The notes under the pieces are model-generated. The model saw only the letters and a list, made by a program, of their open reading frames with translations. It made no database searches and was not told the DNA's origin. Made by a program: the position numbers and the translations under genes. This document shows, piece after piece, positions 1 through 8,676 of a stretch of 64,000 nt of DNA (position 1 is its first letter; each line of letters starts with the position of its first letter). Origin of the DNA: Bacillus sp. RO1 (GTDB lineage Bacteria > Bacillota > Bacilli > Bacillales > Bacillaceae_I); NCBI RefSeq assembly GCF_012524115.1, contig NZ_JAAZWB010000078.1:1-64000 (forward strand), written 5' to 3'.

Positions 1-215
1 TCTCTACTCCTTTTTCCTCTTCACAAAGGTCTTCATCACGTCCATGAGAACCTCTCTACTCCATTTTCCTCTTCACAAAGGTCTTCATCACGTCCATGAG
101 AACCTCTCTACTCCATTTTCCTCTTCACAAAGGTCTTCATCACGTCCATGAGAACCTCTCTACTCCATTTTCCTCACACCAAGGTCTTACCTACATGAGG
201 ACCTCCCTACTCCTT
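1..215 (+). repeat. Tandem 52-bp hairpin repeat, array 1 (cut by window edge)
   Basis: Near-identical 52-bp units start at 1, 53 and 105; a fourth, diverged unit starts at 157. Each unit carries GGTCTTCAT, a 7-nt spacer and ATGAGAACC, an imperfect inverted repeat, followed by a pyrimidine-rich linker. The array continues to the left of the window. Its layout matches arrays at 16051, 34121 and 46187. A frame that stays open through it is a by-product of the repeat. The stretch from 216 to 353 holds only the yqjN terminator candidate. Confidence 0.9.
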
Positions 216-310
216 TTTTCTTATCCCCCATATCTTCATCTAAACGTCAAGAAATACCCTTACGACTACTCCACCATTCAATTATTTTGTCAATTCCAAT
301 ACTATAAAAA

Positions 311-333
311 AGCCTGCCCAGAAAGCCTAGGCT
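311..333 (-). terminator. Possible terminator of yqjN
   Basis: AGCCT at 311-315 can pair with AGGCT at 329-333. Read on the minus strand, the stem is followed by a T-run (the A-run at 305-311). The stem is short and the loop long, so support is modest. Confidence 0.4.
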
Positions 334-353
334 CTCCAAACAGACTTACATCA

Positions 354-1955
354 TTATAAATTCTTCACAAAATCAGCCAGTATCGGCGGAAATTCCTCAA
401 ATGAGAATTTCACATTCAACCTTTCCGTCCATTGATGAGGGTCCTTCCCTACTGGTCCCAAGTTGAACACCGGCATCTGCAATGCTTCCATATTTGCAAA
501 AGGTAACGAGTATGTCGCCCCGTAAACCGGAATATTGAATGGTAAACGGTCTTTTGCCGAAAAGTCCCCTTTGCCTATGAAACTCAAATCGCATAAGCCC
601 GAAAAATAGCGCTGCTCATTAAATTCAACATTCGCATTCACTTTCCACTTCTGAATGAATCTGCGTGCAGAATCCAGTAGCTCCTGATTGTCCGTTGCCA
701 CCGCTGGATAGTATGGAGGTGCAAAAAACAAAATAATCATTGGCCCTAAATCCTTACAAAGCGAGGCGACTTCTTCTACAACTTTGATGGACTGCTCCCT
801 TTCATCTAAATGCAAATTGGATACAATCACCGAAGAAATTCTCATGTCCATTTCCTGATCCCCATGGATGGCTTTTGCCTTTTTCAGAATTTCTTCATAG
901 GTATATACCGTTACGTCTACAGGCATTTCGGTAAAAGACGTAAACCGCTTAAACTGGTCGGCTTTCCCTTTGCAAAATTCATTGATATTCTTAGCCGCTT
1001 GTTTTGCAATTCGAAGGAAATCTGACTCCCAATCTGTCAGTGACTTTTCCATAAAAAGGACATTGTATAACGTCACCGCAGTGTGTGGAATCTGCACGGA
1101 ATATTCCATTTTCAAATCCTTTTGTATCAAGCTAGTAGGGGGTGGTGTAACTTCCGCACCTACCTGCTCACACAAATCCGTATTCCACTCCATTAATTTT
1201 TGAATCTCTGAAACCATCAAGTTAGCATTAAGTCCAGCCAACGGCTCACCCACATGCGTTTCTTTTCCGTAGCAGAAAAAGCCGGGCAATAATTTACCTA
1301 TTGCGCCAGTATAAAGATAAAGGTTGTTGTCACCAGGGTATTTTTGAAACATCGGTTCCGAATTGACGCAAGCCTTATAATTCAAATCATGCGTGGAAGC
1401 CAGATCAGCCAAAGCAGGCAATGCCTGAAGCATCCCTTGAGAGTTCACCTCTTCATCTGGGACTGCCAATAAAAGCAGGTTCACATCCCATTTCTCGTCA
1501 ATTGCTTTTTCCAGGAGAGACATTTGCAGTGCCAGTCCCGCTTTCATATCCATGACCCCTCTGCCAAACAACCAATCTCCTGATAAAAGATGTTCTTTTG
1601 CTTCAGCAGGAAGTGCATCGGCATTGTTCTCTAGTTCCCGGGTCAGCTCAACCGGTTGAAAGGCCAAGTCCTTTAGGAAACCATAATCCTCAACCCCTAC
1701 CACATCAAAATGACTGACAAGCACAATCGTTTCTTTCTTCTCTGATTGCTTCACTAAAGCGGTTACAAAAGAACGACCATCCTCCATACGATGAAGCTCA
1801 AGATTCCCAGGGTTCTCTTGGAAATAATCCAGATGATTCAGTTGATAATAAATAAAGGAAGCTAAGCGCTTCTCTTCCCCGGATAATGTCACACTTCCGT
1901 GCTGGACAAGGGATACAAGTAGATTTGTCAACTGCTCTTTCGTTTGCCAGTGCAT
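354..1955 (-). CDS. yqjN: M20 family metallopeptidase, YqjN/RocB-like
   Basis: A 533-aa zinc amidohydrolase of the M20 (RocB-like) group, probably acting on an amino-acid derivative or peptide; the true substrate is unknown. Visible M20 landmarks are SHFDVVG (His82 and Asp84), GRGVMDMKAG at 131-140 (bridging Asp136) and PDEE at 166-169 (catalytic Glu and metal ligand). The length is close to B. subtilis YqjN. The ATG at 1955 is preceded by GAGGAGG at good spacing. The gene is divergent from namA, as expected if the yqjM-yqjN neighbourhood is conserved. The family call is firm; the name rests on synteny and overall similarity. Confidence 0.8.
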   Translation of the reverse strand: MHWQTKEQLTNLLVSLVQHGSVTLSGEEKRLASFIYYQLNHLDYFQENPGNLELHRMEDGRSFVTALVKQSEKKETIVLVSHFDVVGVEDYGFLKDLAFQPVELTRELENNADALPAEAKEHLLSGDWLFGRGVMDMKAGLALQMSLLEKAIDEKWDVNLLLLAVPDEEVNSQGMLQALPALADLASTHDLNYKACVNSEPMFQKYPGDNNLYLYTGAIGKLLPGFFCYGKETHVGEPLAGLNANLMVSEIQKLMEWNTDLCEQVGAEVTPPPTSLIQKDLKMEYSVQIPHTAVTLYNVLFMEKSLTDWESDFLRIAKQAAKNINEFCKGKADQFKRFTSFTEMPVDVTVYTYEEILKKAKAIHGDQEMDMRISSVIVSNLHLDEREQSIKVVEEVASLCKDLGPMIILFFAPPYYPAVATDNQELLDSARRFIQKWKVNANVEFNEQRYFSGLCDLSFIGKGDFSAKDRLPFNIPVYGATYSLPFANMEALQMPVFNLGPVGKDPHQWTERLNVKFSFEEFPPILADFVKNL

Positions 1956-2028
1956 CTCCCATCCTCCTCTAGTTAGTAATATTTTGCTCCTATCATACTA
2001 CTAATTTTAGAAAATGAACACCTATCTT

Positions 2029-2057
2029 TTGGTGGGAACAAAAACGTTTGATATAAT
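2029..2057 (+). promoter_or_regulatory. Sigma-A promoter of namA
   Basis: TTGGTG at 2029-2034, a 17-nt spacer and a perfect TATAAT at 2052-2057 lie about 35 nt upstream of the namA start. The RBS GGAGGAG is at 2081-2087. Confidence 0.65.
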
Positions 2058-2093
2058 ATTTTAGGAACTCGAAATATATAGGAGGAGTAACTT

Positions 2094-3110
2094 ATGAATT
2101 CAGCATTATTTTCCCCATATACAGTAAAAGGCGTCACACTGAAAAACCGAATTGTCATGTCTCCAATGTGCATGTATTCCAGTCATAATGAAGACGGGCA
2201 TGTTCAAGATTGGCATATGACTCACTATGTATCCCGTGCAGTTGGCCAAGTAGGGCTGATTATGGTGGAAGCAACAGCTGTCCAACCACAAGGCCGCATT
2301 TCTCCACAAGACCTTGGAATTTGGAACGACGAACATATTCAAGGCTTCCAAGAATTAAATAAACAAATCAAGGTCCATGGATCCAAAACTGCCATCCAGC
2401 TTGCTCATGCAGGAAGAAAGGCAATGGTAGACGGAGACATCTATGCACCAACCGCGTTGGCATTTAACGAAAAAATGAAAACTCCTGTGGAAATGTCTAC
2501 AGAAGACATAAAAGAAACAATCGCTGCATTTGTGGAAGGTGCAAAACGTTCCAAAGAAGCTGGATTTGATATTATTGAACTTCACGGTGCTCATGGATAT
2601 TTAATCAATGAATTCCTATCACCTCTTACGAACAAGCGTAAGGATGAATACGGTGGAAGTAAAGAAAATTGCTATCGCTTCCTTGGTGACATCATTGATG
2701 GTGTAAATGAAGTATGGGACGGACCTTTATTTGTCCGTGTATCAGCTAATGACTATCACCCTGAAGGCTTAACAGCTGAAGACTATGTAACCTATGCAAA
2801 ATGGATGAAAGACCAAGGGGTGGATTTAGTGGATGTTAGCTCTGGTGCGGTGGTGCCGGCAGCGATTGATGTGTATCCTGGCTACCAAGTTGGCTTTGCA
2901 GAAACGATCAAGTCCGGTGCAGACATTAATACTGGCGCTGTAGGACTGATTACTTCTGGTTTGCAAGCGGAAGAAATCCTAAGAAACAATCGCGCAGATC
3001 TAATCTTTGTTGCAAGAGAACTCTTACGTGACCCTTACTGGCCAAGAACAGCTGCAAAAGAACTGGGTGTGGAGATTGAATCCCCTAAACAATATGATCG
3101 TTCTTGGTAA
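2094..3110 (+). CDS. namA: NADPH dehydrogenase NamA (YqjM), old yellow enzyme
   Basis: A 338-aa FMN-dependent ene-reductase that reduces activated C=C bonds, nitro compounds and quinones with NADPH. All residues known for B. subtilis YqjM fall at the same numbers: Cys26 and Tyr28 in MSPMCMYSS, His164 and His167 with Tyr169 in ELHGAHGYL, and Arg336 in the last residues RSW, the arginine finger that reaches into the neighbouring subunit. The enzyme should be a cytoplasmic tetramer involved in xenobiotic or oxidative stress handling. It has its own promoter and terminator and is divergent from yqjN. Confidence 0.96.
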   Translation: MNSALFSPYTVKGVTLKNRIVMSPMCMYSSHNEDGHVQDWHMTHYVSRAVGQVGLIMVEATAVQPQGRISPQDLGIWNDEHIQGFQELNKQIKVHGSKTAIQLAHAGRKAMVDGDIYAPTALAFNEKMKTPVEMSTEDIKETIAAFVEGAKRSKEAGFDIIELHGAHGYLINEFLSPLTNKRKDEYGGSKENCYRFLGDIIDGVNEVWDGPLFVRVSANDYHPEGLTAEDYVTYAKWMKDQGVDLVDVSSGAVVPAAIDVYPGYQVGFAETIKSGADINTGAVGLITSGLQAEEILRNNRADLIFVARELLRDPYWPRTAAKELGVEIESPKQYDRSW

Positions 3111-3116
3111 GACAAA

Positions 3117-3148
3117 CGGCCACTCTTCGTGAGTGGCCGCTTTTTTTT
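3117..3148. terminator. Terminator between namA and the convergent coiled-coil gene
   Basis: A perfect 9-bp stem (CGGCCACTC at 3117-3125 with GAGTGGCCG at 3131-3139) has a TTCGT loop and eight T residues at 3141-3148. It clearly ends namA. It sits immediately after the stop of the minus-strand gene at 3147, so both may use it. Confidence 0.93.
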
Positions 3149-4088
3149 AATGGGATGACTCTAGTAGGTTTTTCTTTTCTTCTTTAACAGAACGCAACTC
3201 TTCTTCCATTTGATCTCGCTGGCCTTTCAAGCTTCCAAGCAACCTGGAAACTCTTCCAATAATCTGAGACGTCTGGTCATAGCTTTCCGTAATTTTGCCA
3301 TGTACCATCCAATCGACAATCAGCCCGTCAAAGAAGTAATCAGCAAAAGTCAGCATCCCGCCCACCTCAATAGTGGAATCAAAATGATGCTTTATATCGA
3401 GTAATTCATCTTGAAAAACTCGTAGCTTATTTTGTGCTTGATGAATATGTTTTTTTGCTTCATCCAAGCGACTGTGCTTCATCGCAGTCGAAACCATTCC
3501 GCCGCCGAACATATCAAACGTGGACCATCCTTTTGCAGAATCTAATGAAGATAACGCTCGCTCCAAAGCATGCAATGCCAATTGGCCGGCATCAATAGCT
3601 TCATGGTATTCATTTAAATTTGATTGCAGGTCCGCCTCTTTATCGGCCAAGTCAAATAATTTTACACTCCAAACGGAATTGGAGTCATAAATTAGTTTTT
3701 CTTTTTCCCGAATAATTTTCTCGTATCTGACAGAAGAGTTAGCAATGGGTGTTAAAAGCGCTTGAAACTCTGCCAACTCACCTTCTACGTCCTCTATTGT
3801 CTCAACCGCTTCCGTATATTTTAGTTTTGCCGCAAGTACTTCCTTTTGTTCTTGATCCAGCTTCTCAAACTTTTTGCCAGTCAAGGAGTAGAAAACACTT
3901 GTAAGTGTAAAGCGTTCAAGGCGAGCAACATCCTCTTCTTCTTTTTCCAACAATGACTTTAACTGACTTCTTTTCCGCTTTTCTTCTGTCAAATATGTAT
4001 TTAACCTTTCAATATGCTCTTCGTACTTTGCTCTCTTACGCAGGTTGTCTTTAACTTCTAATAACTCTTGATTTAAATCCGCGAACAA
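3147..4088 (-). CDS. Conserved coiled-coil protein of unknown function
   Basis: 313 aa, soluble, with no signal peptide or membrane segment. The first 60 and last 40 residues, and much of the middle, are charged heptad-rich helix (runs such as EEKRKRSQLKSLLEKEEEDV). A non-coiled segment around FTLTSVFYSLTGKKFEK (about 60-76) and a glycine-rich turn MFGGGM (about 193-198) break the helix. I recognise it only as a conserved hypothetical. The start is TTG at 4088, preceded by a GGGGGG-type SD; no ATG fits better. It is monocistronic between the namA terminator and the methyltransferase gene. Confidence 0.75.
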   Translation of the reverse strand: MFADLNQELLEVKDNLRKRAKYEEHIERLNTYLTEEKRKRSQLKSLLEKEEEDVARLERFTLTSVFYSLTGKKFEKLDQEQKEVLAAKLKYTEAVETIEDVEGELAEFQALLTPIANSSVRYEKIIREKEKLIYDSNSVWSVKLFDLADKEADLQSNLNEYHEAIDAGQLALHALERALSSLDSAKGWSTFDMFGGGMVSTAMKHSRLDEAKKHIHQAQNKLRVFQDELLDIKHHFDSTIEVGGMLTFADYFFDGLIVDWMVHGKITESYDQTSQIIGRVSRLLGSLKGQRDQMEEELRSVKEEKKNLLESSH

Positions 4089-4182
4089 AATAATCCCCCC
4101 TAATTTCTACCTATATAATTTACGTTTAAGGATTGATTAAGTTTCACTCTCATTCACATGCCAACCCCTTTAATGTATGAAG

Positions 4183-4881
4183 CTATTTGATTGTCATCAA
4201 ACTCGTCCATAAAAAATCCTCATCAAACACTTCAGCCGGCTGCGAAACCTTTACCATTTCCCTAAATTCCAGAATATTAAAGGATTCCATGAATAGACGC
4301 TTTAATCTTTCTTCTGAATAGCCGATCCCTCCATTCATGCTTCTTTGTGCATAAACATCCCAGTCAAAAGTCACTGATGCACCTTTTGCATTAAAGCAGA
4401 CCAATCCAAAGTGACCTCCTTTTTTAAGAGCTTTCCTTATCGTTTCTATGTAGCTCAATCGGCGATGAGGGGCAAGGTGATGGAACAATCCGCAATCATA
4501 GATAAAATCATAAGTATGGGGTTCAACTTCAAACTCAAAAATAGAGGATTGTTGAAAATTAATAGACACATTTTCAGATAGGGCACGTTCTTTGGCCCAG
4601 GTCAATGCATTTTCTGAAATATCTATGGCATCTACTGCACAACCCTTATTTGCTAGATAAATTGCATTCCTTCCTGGTCCACATCCAATCTCTAACACTC
4701 GTTTAGGGAATAAACCTTTCTCAAAATAGGATACTAGATTTTCATCCGGACCGTTCACTTGGAAAAATGGGATCTCCTTGTTTCTGTCCTCATAAAAATC
4801 ATTCCAAAAAGCTCTAGGCTCTCGTAAAAGTCCGTCTAACATTTGAAAAAGATCTTCATTACTGATAATTTCTTTAGCCAT
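4183..4881 (-). CDS. Class I SAM-dependent methyltransferase
   Basis: 232 aa. Motif I, VLEIGCGPGRNAIYLA, binds S-adenosylmethionine; the acidic motif II follows in VDAIDIS, and DFIYDCGLFHHL matches the post-II region. The fold is that of small-molecule methyltransferases of the UbiE/TehB type; the substrate cannot be told. The in-frame ATG at 4881 is preferred over the GTG two codons upstream because GGGGGAG lies about 6 nt before it. No operon partner is visible. Confidence 0.85.
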   Translation of the reverse strand: MAKEIISNEDLFQMLDGLLREPRAFWNDFYEDRNKEIPFFQVNGPDENLVSYFEKGLFPKRVLEIGCGPGRNAIYLANKGCAVDAIDISENALTWAKERALSENVSINFQQSSIFEFEVEPHTYDFIYDCGLFHHLAPHRRLSYIETIRKALKKGGHFGLVCFNAKGASVTFDWDVYAQRSMNGGIGYSEERLKRLFMESFNILEFREMVKVSQPAEVFDEDFLWTSLMTIK

Positions 4882-5173
4882 TTCCACTCCCCCTTACCTT
4901 ATATGTAATATTGTACCAATACACTATCCATCCATTGTTACAACATCTTTAAAGTTAGGTGAAATAGCTATAATTGCAAACCTGTATCACCTATAAAACT
5001 CTTATTTACCGCAACTATATTTGCCCTATCTTTCTTTAAGAAACACTAATGGACCTACAAGGGTAGGGACACACTAAATGATGTTCTACCCCGCCTAAAT
5101 TCATCCTGGCAAATGATAGATTATCACTCTCTGTAACAATCGTAATATAATTGTAATAAAACTATTAAAAAGA
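4882..5173. other. Intergenic region with an inverted repeat
   Basis: About 290 bp without a credible ORF. GGGTAG at 5061-5066 can pair with CTACCC at 5086-5091, a loose stem-loop without a T-run. The rest is AT-rich; no gene or RNA family was recognised. The minus-strand promoter of the methyltransferase gene must lie here, but no convincing boxes were found. Confidence 0.5.
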
Positions 5174-5196
5174 ACGATTACCTCGAGAGTAATCGT
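5174..5196 (-). terminator. Terminator of rnz
   Basis: ACGATTAC at 5174-5181 pairs with GTAATCGT at 5189-5196 around a 7-nt loop. On the minus strand the stem runs into a T-rich stretch (A-run at 5167-5170). It lies just past the rnz stop. Confidence 0.7.
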
Positions 5197-5211
5197 CCTT
5201 ATTACTTTATT

Positions 5212-6132
5212 TTATTTAATAGTAATTTCATCAAAGTCATTTACCACTACCGTGTTAGAAAATATCTCTTTCGCCTCTTCCATTAAAGAGAGAACATCCT
5301 CTTTCTGATATCTAGCACTTATATGAGTAAGCAATAATTGTGATACACCGGCCTCCCTAGCTACAGTTGCCGCTTGTACAGTAGTGGAATGAAAATACTC
5401 CTTTGCAAGCAATTCATCCTTTGCTGCAAAAGTTGCTTCATGAATTAGAACATCCGCAGCTTCCGCTAGTTCAACAGAAACAGGAGTATACCTTGTATCC
5501 CCAAGTATTGTAATCACCTTCCCTTTTTTAGGAGGACCGATATAATCAATTCCTTCTACTATTCTCCCGTCAGAAAGGATGACGTTTTTTCCCTCTTTTA
5601 GGTCTTGGAGGTGTGGGCCAGAAGGAATATTGCTTTGCTTGACCTTATCCATCAATAAAGCCCCAGGCAAATCTTTTTGAACGATTCGAAAACCAAAGGA
5701 AGCAATTCCGTGGACAAGTAATTTCCCAATTATGCTGAAGTCCTCTTCTTCCAAAAATAATCCATCTTCTTCAAACTCTTTAATCACTATGGGATATTTC
5801 ACATGCGTCATACTTACACGCAAAGAAGTTTCAATATAATCTTTTATCCCTACTGGTCCATAAACCGTCAAAGGTGTTTCCCCGCCTTGAAAAGAACGGC
5901 TGCTCAACAATCCTGGCAAGCCAAAGATATGATCTCCGTGTAAGTGGGTGATAAATATTTTGGAAATCTTTCTAGGTTTTAATGATGTATGTAGTATTTG
6001 ATGCTGAGTTGCTTCTCCACAATCAAAGAGCCACACAGAACCCTCTTTATCATCTATATGTAATGCCTGCGAAGATACATTTCGGTGCTTTGCAGGAACA
6101 CCAGAACCTGTACCTAAAAATGTTAGTTTCAT
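5212..6132 (-). CDS. rnz: Ribonuclease Z
   Basis: 306-aa tRNA 3'-processing endonuclease of the metallo-beta-lactamase fold, acting on CCA-less tRNA precursors. The zinc motif ITHLHGDH gives His63, His65, Asp67 and His68, the numbers known for B. subtilis RNase Z. Further ligands are in GDTRYTP and near LLTHISARY. An upstream ATG in frame would add 20 residues, but GAGGAG lies about 9 nt before the ATG at 6132, and the resulting protein begins [11 protein letters not shown] as in the family. Its place near dinB and namA matches yqjK in B. subtilis. Confidence 0.96.
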   Translation of the reverse strand: MKLTFLGTGSGVPAKHRNVSSQALHIDDKEGSVWLFDCGEATQHQILHTSLKPRKISKIFITHLHGDHIFGLPGLLSSRSFQGGETPLTVYGPVGIKDYIETSLRVSMTHVKYPIVIKEFEEDGLFLEEEDFSIIGKLLVHGIASFGFRIVQKDLPGALLMDKVKQSNIPSGPHLQDLKEGKNVILSDGRIVEGIDYIGPPKKGKVITILGDTRYTPVSVELAEAADVLIHEATFAAKDELLAKEYFHSTTVQAATVAREAGVSQLLLTHISARYQKEDVLSLMEEAKEIFSNTVVVNDFDEITIK

Positions 6133-6239
6133 ATTCATCCGCTCCTCTTGTTCCATTATACTCAAAAATGAAAATTTCCATAATACAATCATTGAATATA
6201 GTACAATGATAGTATCACGGAAAAAGGAGAATGGATGCT

Positions 6240-7076
6240 ATGGATAACATTTCTACAATCGTATTTGACCTGGACGGAACTCTTTATGAGGACACTCATC
6301 ATTTTCAGTATTATGCCGATCTTCTAAAAAACAAATTGCCTGCGGAAGTACAGTCCAAGTTTGAAGAAGACTATAAAGCTATACAAGCAGGTACACATAC
6401 GCTTAAGATGGGTAGGGTGTATGATGCTAAAAAGGATCTAATTCTCTCACATATTGATGGCAAGGTATCTAAAGGCTGGACTTGGGATGGAGTGGAAGTA
6501 TTACAAAAAGAACTTACTTCTTATTATCCTGACACTCTTCAATTTGACCTGTTTGATATGCTAAGTATCGGGGATTTATGGTGGGTACCAGTTTCCATTG
6601 CCAAGCACTACGGATTAAGCAGCGAGGAAGCATATGCGGCATTTCTTCAAACAAGAGAACATATGATGACAGATGATTTCGTGTTAGAACCATTAGCAGA
6701 GTTTGCTACTGTATTAGAAAAACTTCATAAGAAATACACCTTAATTCTTATGACAAATAGCCCACAGACAGACAGCGATGTCATATTGAAAAAACTCGGA
6801 TTCACTTCTTACTTCCATGATAAAATTTACGAGGCCAATAAACCGGTAAATACAGAAGACCGTCTTTCATACATATCTCAACAACACCATGTTCCTTACA
6901 AACAAATATTGAGCGTGGGTGATAACTACATAAATGAAATCCTTCCTGCCGCACTATTGGGTTGCAGTACAATTTGTATCGATCCATTTGACCTTTTTAA
7001 AGAAAGTGAAGCAACCTATACAGTTACAGGATTAACAGAGCTTTCCATACTACTAGATAAATCCTTTTTGAAATAA
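6240..7076 (+). CDS. HAD superfamily hydrolase
   Basis: 278-aa haloacid-dehalogenase-type phosphatase. Motif I is FDLDGTLY (nucleophile Asp and acid/base Asp near residues 10-12), motif II is the Thr/Ser of LMTNS, and motif IV is SVGDNYINEI. A large helical cap lies between motifs I and II (about 20-170). The substrate is unknown. The third ATG, at 6240, is chosen because AAGGAG at 6224-6229 is about 10 nt upstream; the ATG at 6231 would be only 1 nt from it. Divergent from rnz across a short gap. Confidence 0.85.
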   Translation: MDNISTIVFDLDGTLYEDTHHFQYYADLLKNKLPAEVQSKFEEDYKAIQAGTHTLKMGRVYDAKKDLILSHIDGKVSKGWTWDGVEVLQKELTSYYPDTLQFDLFDMLSIGDLWWVPVSIAKHYGLSSEEAYAAFLQTREHMMTDDFVLEPLAEFATVLEKLHKKYTLILMTNSPQTDSDVILKKLGFTSYFHDKIYEANKPVNTEDRLSYISQQHHVPYKQILSVGDNYINEILPAALLGCSTICIDPFDLFKESEATYTVTGLTELSILLDKSFLK

Positions 7077-7102
7077 CACTTCTTCTCGGTGTTATTTTTT
7101 TT
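7072..7102 (+). terminator. Terminator of the HAD gene
   Basis: AATAACAC at 7072-7079 pairs with GTGTTATT at 7089-7096 and is followed by a T-run to 7102. The stem includes the stop codon. Confidence 0.88.
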
Positions 7103-7113
7103 GAATAAAACTC

Positions 7114-7162
7114 TTGCTTTTAGAACGTTTGTTCGATTATAATAAAAACAGAACAAATGTTC
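7114..7162 (+). promoter_or_regulatory. SOS promoter with two LexA boxes
   Basis: TTGCTT (7114-7119) and TATAAT (7138-7143) form a promoter with an 18-nt spacer. Two GAAC-N4-GTTC palindromes, the core of the Bacillus LexA (DinR) operator, lie at 7123-7134, within the spacer, and at 7151-7162, just downstream of the -10. LexA bound there would block polymerase. This places the next two small genes in the SOS regulon. Confidence 0.82.
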
Positions 7163-7185
7163 TGAAAACTAATGAGGTGATACTA

Positions 7186-7392
7186 ATGAAGTTAATCCAA
7201 CAATCTTTCTACGTCATTTTAAAACTATTGGCTGTTTCCGGTTTTGCGATTCTCTTTTATGTGATGATGACAGATAAGACAAGCAATGCCCCTATGTTCA
7301 TGCTGAGCTTAATGACGTCTCTTAGTTTAATTGCAATCCCTGGTATGAAGAATGTAATCAATAACTACGAAGAGACTCATCATGAATCCTGA
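7186..7392 (+). CDS. Small two-helix membrane protein, probably SOS-induced
   Basis: 68 aa starting MKLIQQSF. Two hydrophobic segments (about 7-26 and 36-52) are joined by a short polar loop (MTDKTSNAP); the C-terminus is polar and acidic (NNYEETHHES). The ATG at 7186 is preceded by GAGGTGAT; a longer frame starting at 7114 would run through the promoter and is rejected. The promoter carries two LexA boxes. I do not recognise the family. By analogy with SOS-induced small membrane proteins it could affect division or the envelope, but nothing in the sequence proves that. Confidence 0.75.
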   Translation: MKLIQQSFYVILKLLAVSGFAILFYVMMTDKTSNAPMFMLSLMTSLSLIAIPGMKNVINNYEETHHES

Positions 7393-7579
7393 TCCTTATT
7401 CTGTTTCCAAGGAAACTGCACTCCAAATTGCAAAAAGATTGATCCATTATAATGTTACTAATGACTTGGATATAATCAGCTCCGTAGTGGATGTCTGTAA
7501 AGAAGATGTCGTTGACTACCTCAAAAAGCCAACAAAATTTAAAAAAGCCCTGCAATCGAACATCACAGGACCAGGTTAA
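7382..7579 (+). CDS. 65-aa protein of unknown function in the SOS unit
   Basis: A 65-aa, helix-rich, soluble protein that starts inside the end of the preceding gene (11-nt overlap, different frame), which suggests translational coupling. The segment ETALQIAKRLIHYNV and the following helices could form a small helical bundle; no known domain was recognised. It ends directly against the yunB stop on the other strand, with no gap and no visible terminator between them. Its coding nature is supported by the coupling and by a frame that fills the space exactly. Confidence 0.6.
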   Translation: MNPDPYSVSKETALQIAKRLIHYNVTNDLDIISSVVDVCKEDVVDYLKKPTKFKKALQSNITGPG

Positions 7580-8377
7580 TCAGTTATTATTCTTTTGTTC
7601 TTCTACTGGAATCTCTGGGATAATAACTGGTGCAACTCCTCCACCACCGCTTCCACTTTCATGATAATACATCGGAACTTTTCCTGGTATCACTAAATCT
7701 CCTATTTTAACAGAGTTATTTATTTCCATTGGCTGTTCTACCAACGGAATGATAATGTTCATCTTCACACTTACATTTACATAGACCTCTATAACTGTAT
7801 TATTTATTCCCGTTTCAATAACTTTCGTCTCAACATTCGAGATAACATCTCCTAGGATTTCAAACCGCACCGGTATTTTGGGACCAAGATTGGAAAAAAG
7901 GGTCGTTTTGGTTGCCATCCCCAATGGAACCTTATAAACAATCCCATTCTGCTTTTTTGACTCTTCGTAATCTATGTTCAAATCATTTTTATATGATTCC
8001 ATTCCTTCAAGATTACCTTCTTCTAGAAAGTCCAGATACCTTTGAACTCGTAATGTAGTTTCTGAAATGACTGTGTTGACTACTTTGTGATTAGTACTAA
8101 ATGCAACATGATCTGTTCCTTCATTCAGAACGATAATTAATTCCTCGGGATTTAAACTGTTTGCAATTTTCTTTGAGACGGCATCATTAATAGCTTGTGT
8201 TGCAATCTGACGTGCTTTCGTTTCTGCTATACTCCTTAAACTGGGCTCCAAATTTTTATTGATAATGATCAAACTAAAAACCGTCAAAATATTAAATAAA
8301 ATAAACGTAATCAAAAACACGTACTTTAATGGTAGTGGCCCACTTTTCAATAGGGAAGTCCGACGCATTCTTCTCAT
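7580..8377 (-). CDS. yunB: Sporulation protein YunB
   Basis: 265 aa with one N-terminal transmembrane helix (about 19-40) and a large extracytoplasmic domain (SLRSIAETKARQIATQAIN and on). The C-terminal tail is Gly/Ser-rich and low complexity. This architecture and the opening sequence match YunB, which B. subtilis makes in the mother cell under SigE and needs for proper spore formation. The ATG at 8377 has GGGGAGGAGG upstream. No certain SigE boxes were identified. It stands alone, without a spore-gene neighbour. Confidence 0.82.
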   Translation of the reverse strand: MRRMRRTSLLKSGPLPLKYVFLITFILFNILTVFSLIIINKNLEPSLRSIAETKARQIATQAINDAVSKKIANSLNPEELIIVLNEGTDHVAFSTNHKVVNTVISETTLRVQRYLDFLEEGNLEGMESYKNDLNIDYEESKKQNGIVYKVPLGMATKTTLFSNLGPKIPVRFEILGDVISNVETKVIETGINNTVIEVYVNVSVKMNIIIPLVEQPMEINNSVKIGDLVIPGKVPMYYHESGSGGGGVAPVIIPEIPVEEQKNNN

Positions 8378-8487
8378 AGTTGCAATCCTCCTCCCCTTAT
8401 ATATATATGACTGTTGGACAGATTATTAATCATTTTTTTAGTAGTCTCTGTTAAAGTGGACCGTGAATTTATAAGTTTTCTAGCTAC

Positions 8488-8617
8488 TGATTGGAGCAAA
8501 AGGCGTAGACTCCTGCGGGGGAGGAGCGACATTGTTAAGACCTCCAAGCGTTGTGAGGAGGCTCAAGGTCGCCTCGCGGAAAGCGTAGCCATTTGCGGAA
8601 ATCAGCAGCGGTGTTAC
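8488..8617 (-). repeat. GC-rich dispersed repeat, copy 1
   Basis: Begins GATTGGAGCAAAAGGCG and ends near GGAAATCAGCAGCGGTGTT, with GACTCCTGCGGG and GGAGGCTC blocks inside. It is the reverse complement of the copies at 29401, 55841, 58096 and 62100 and parallel to the copy at 36176. GC-rich against an AT-rich background and able to fold on itself. It fills the gap between yunB and the dinB terminator; ORFs through it are not credible. Confidence 0.85.
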
Positions 8618-8642
8618 AAAGCCATATTTATTTGACATAAAA

Positions 8643-8670
8643 AACCTGCAACCAATATGGTTTACAGGTT
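8643..8670 (-). terminator. Terminator of dinB
   Basis: AACCTG at 8643-8648 pairs with CAGGTT at 8665-8670, with an inner AACC/GGTT pairing. On the minus strand it runs into a T-run (A-run at 8638-8643). Confidence 0.75.
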
Positions 8671-8676
8671 TAAAAC

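Noticed and set aside
5061-5091. Riboswitch or small RNA in the rnz-methyltransferase gap
   Set aside because: Only one loose inverted repeat is present, with no T-run or recognised RNA motif.
8414-8635. Short plus-strand ORF
   Set aside because: It lies in the dispersed GC-rich repeat and has no similarity or SD.
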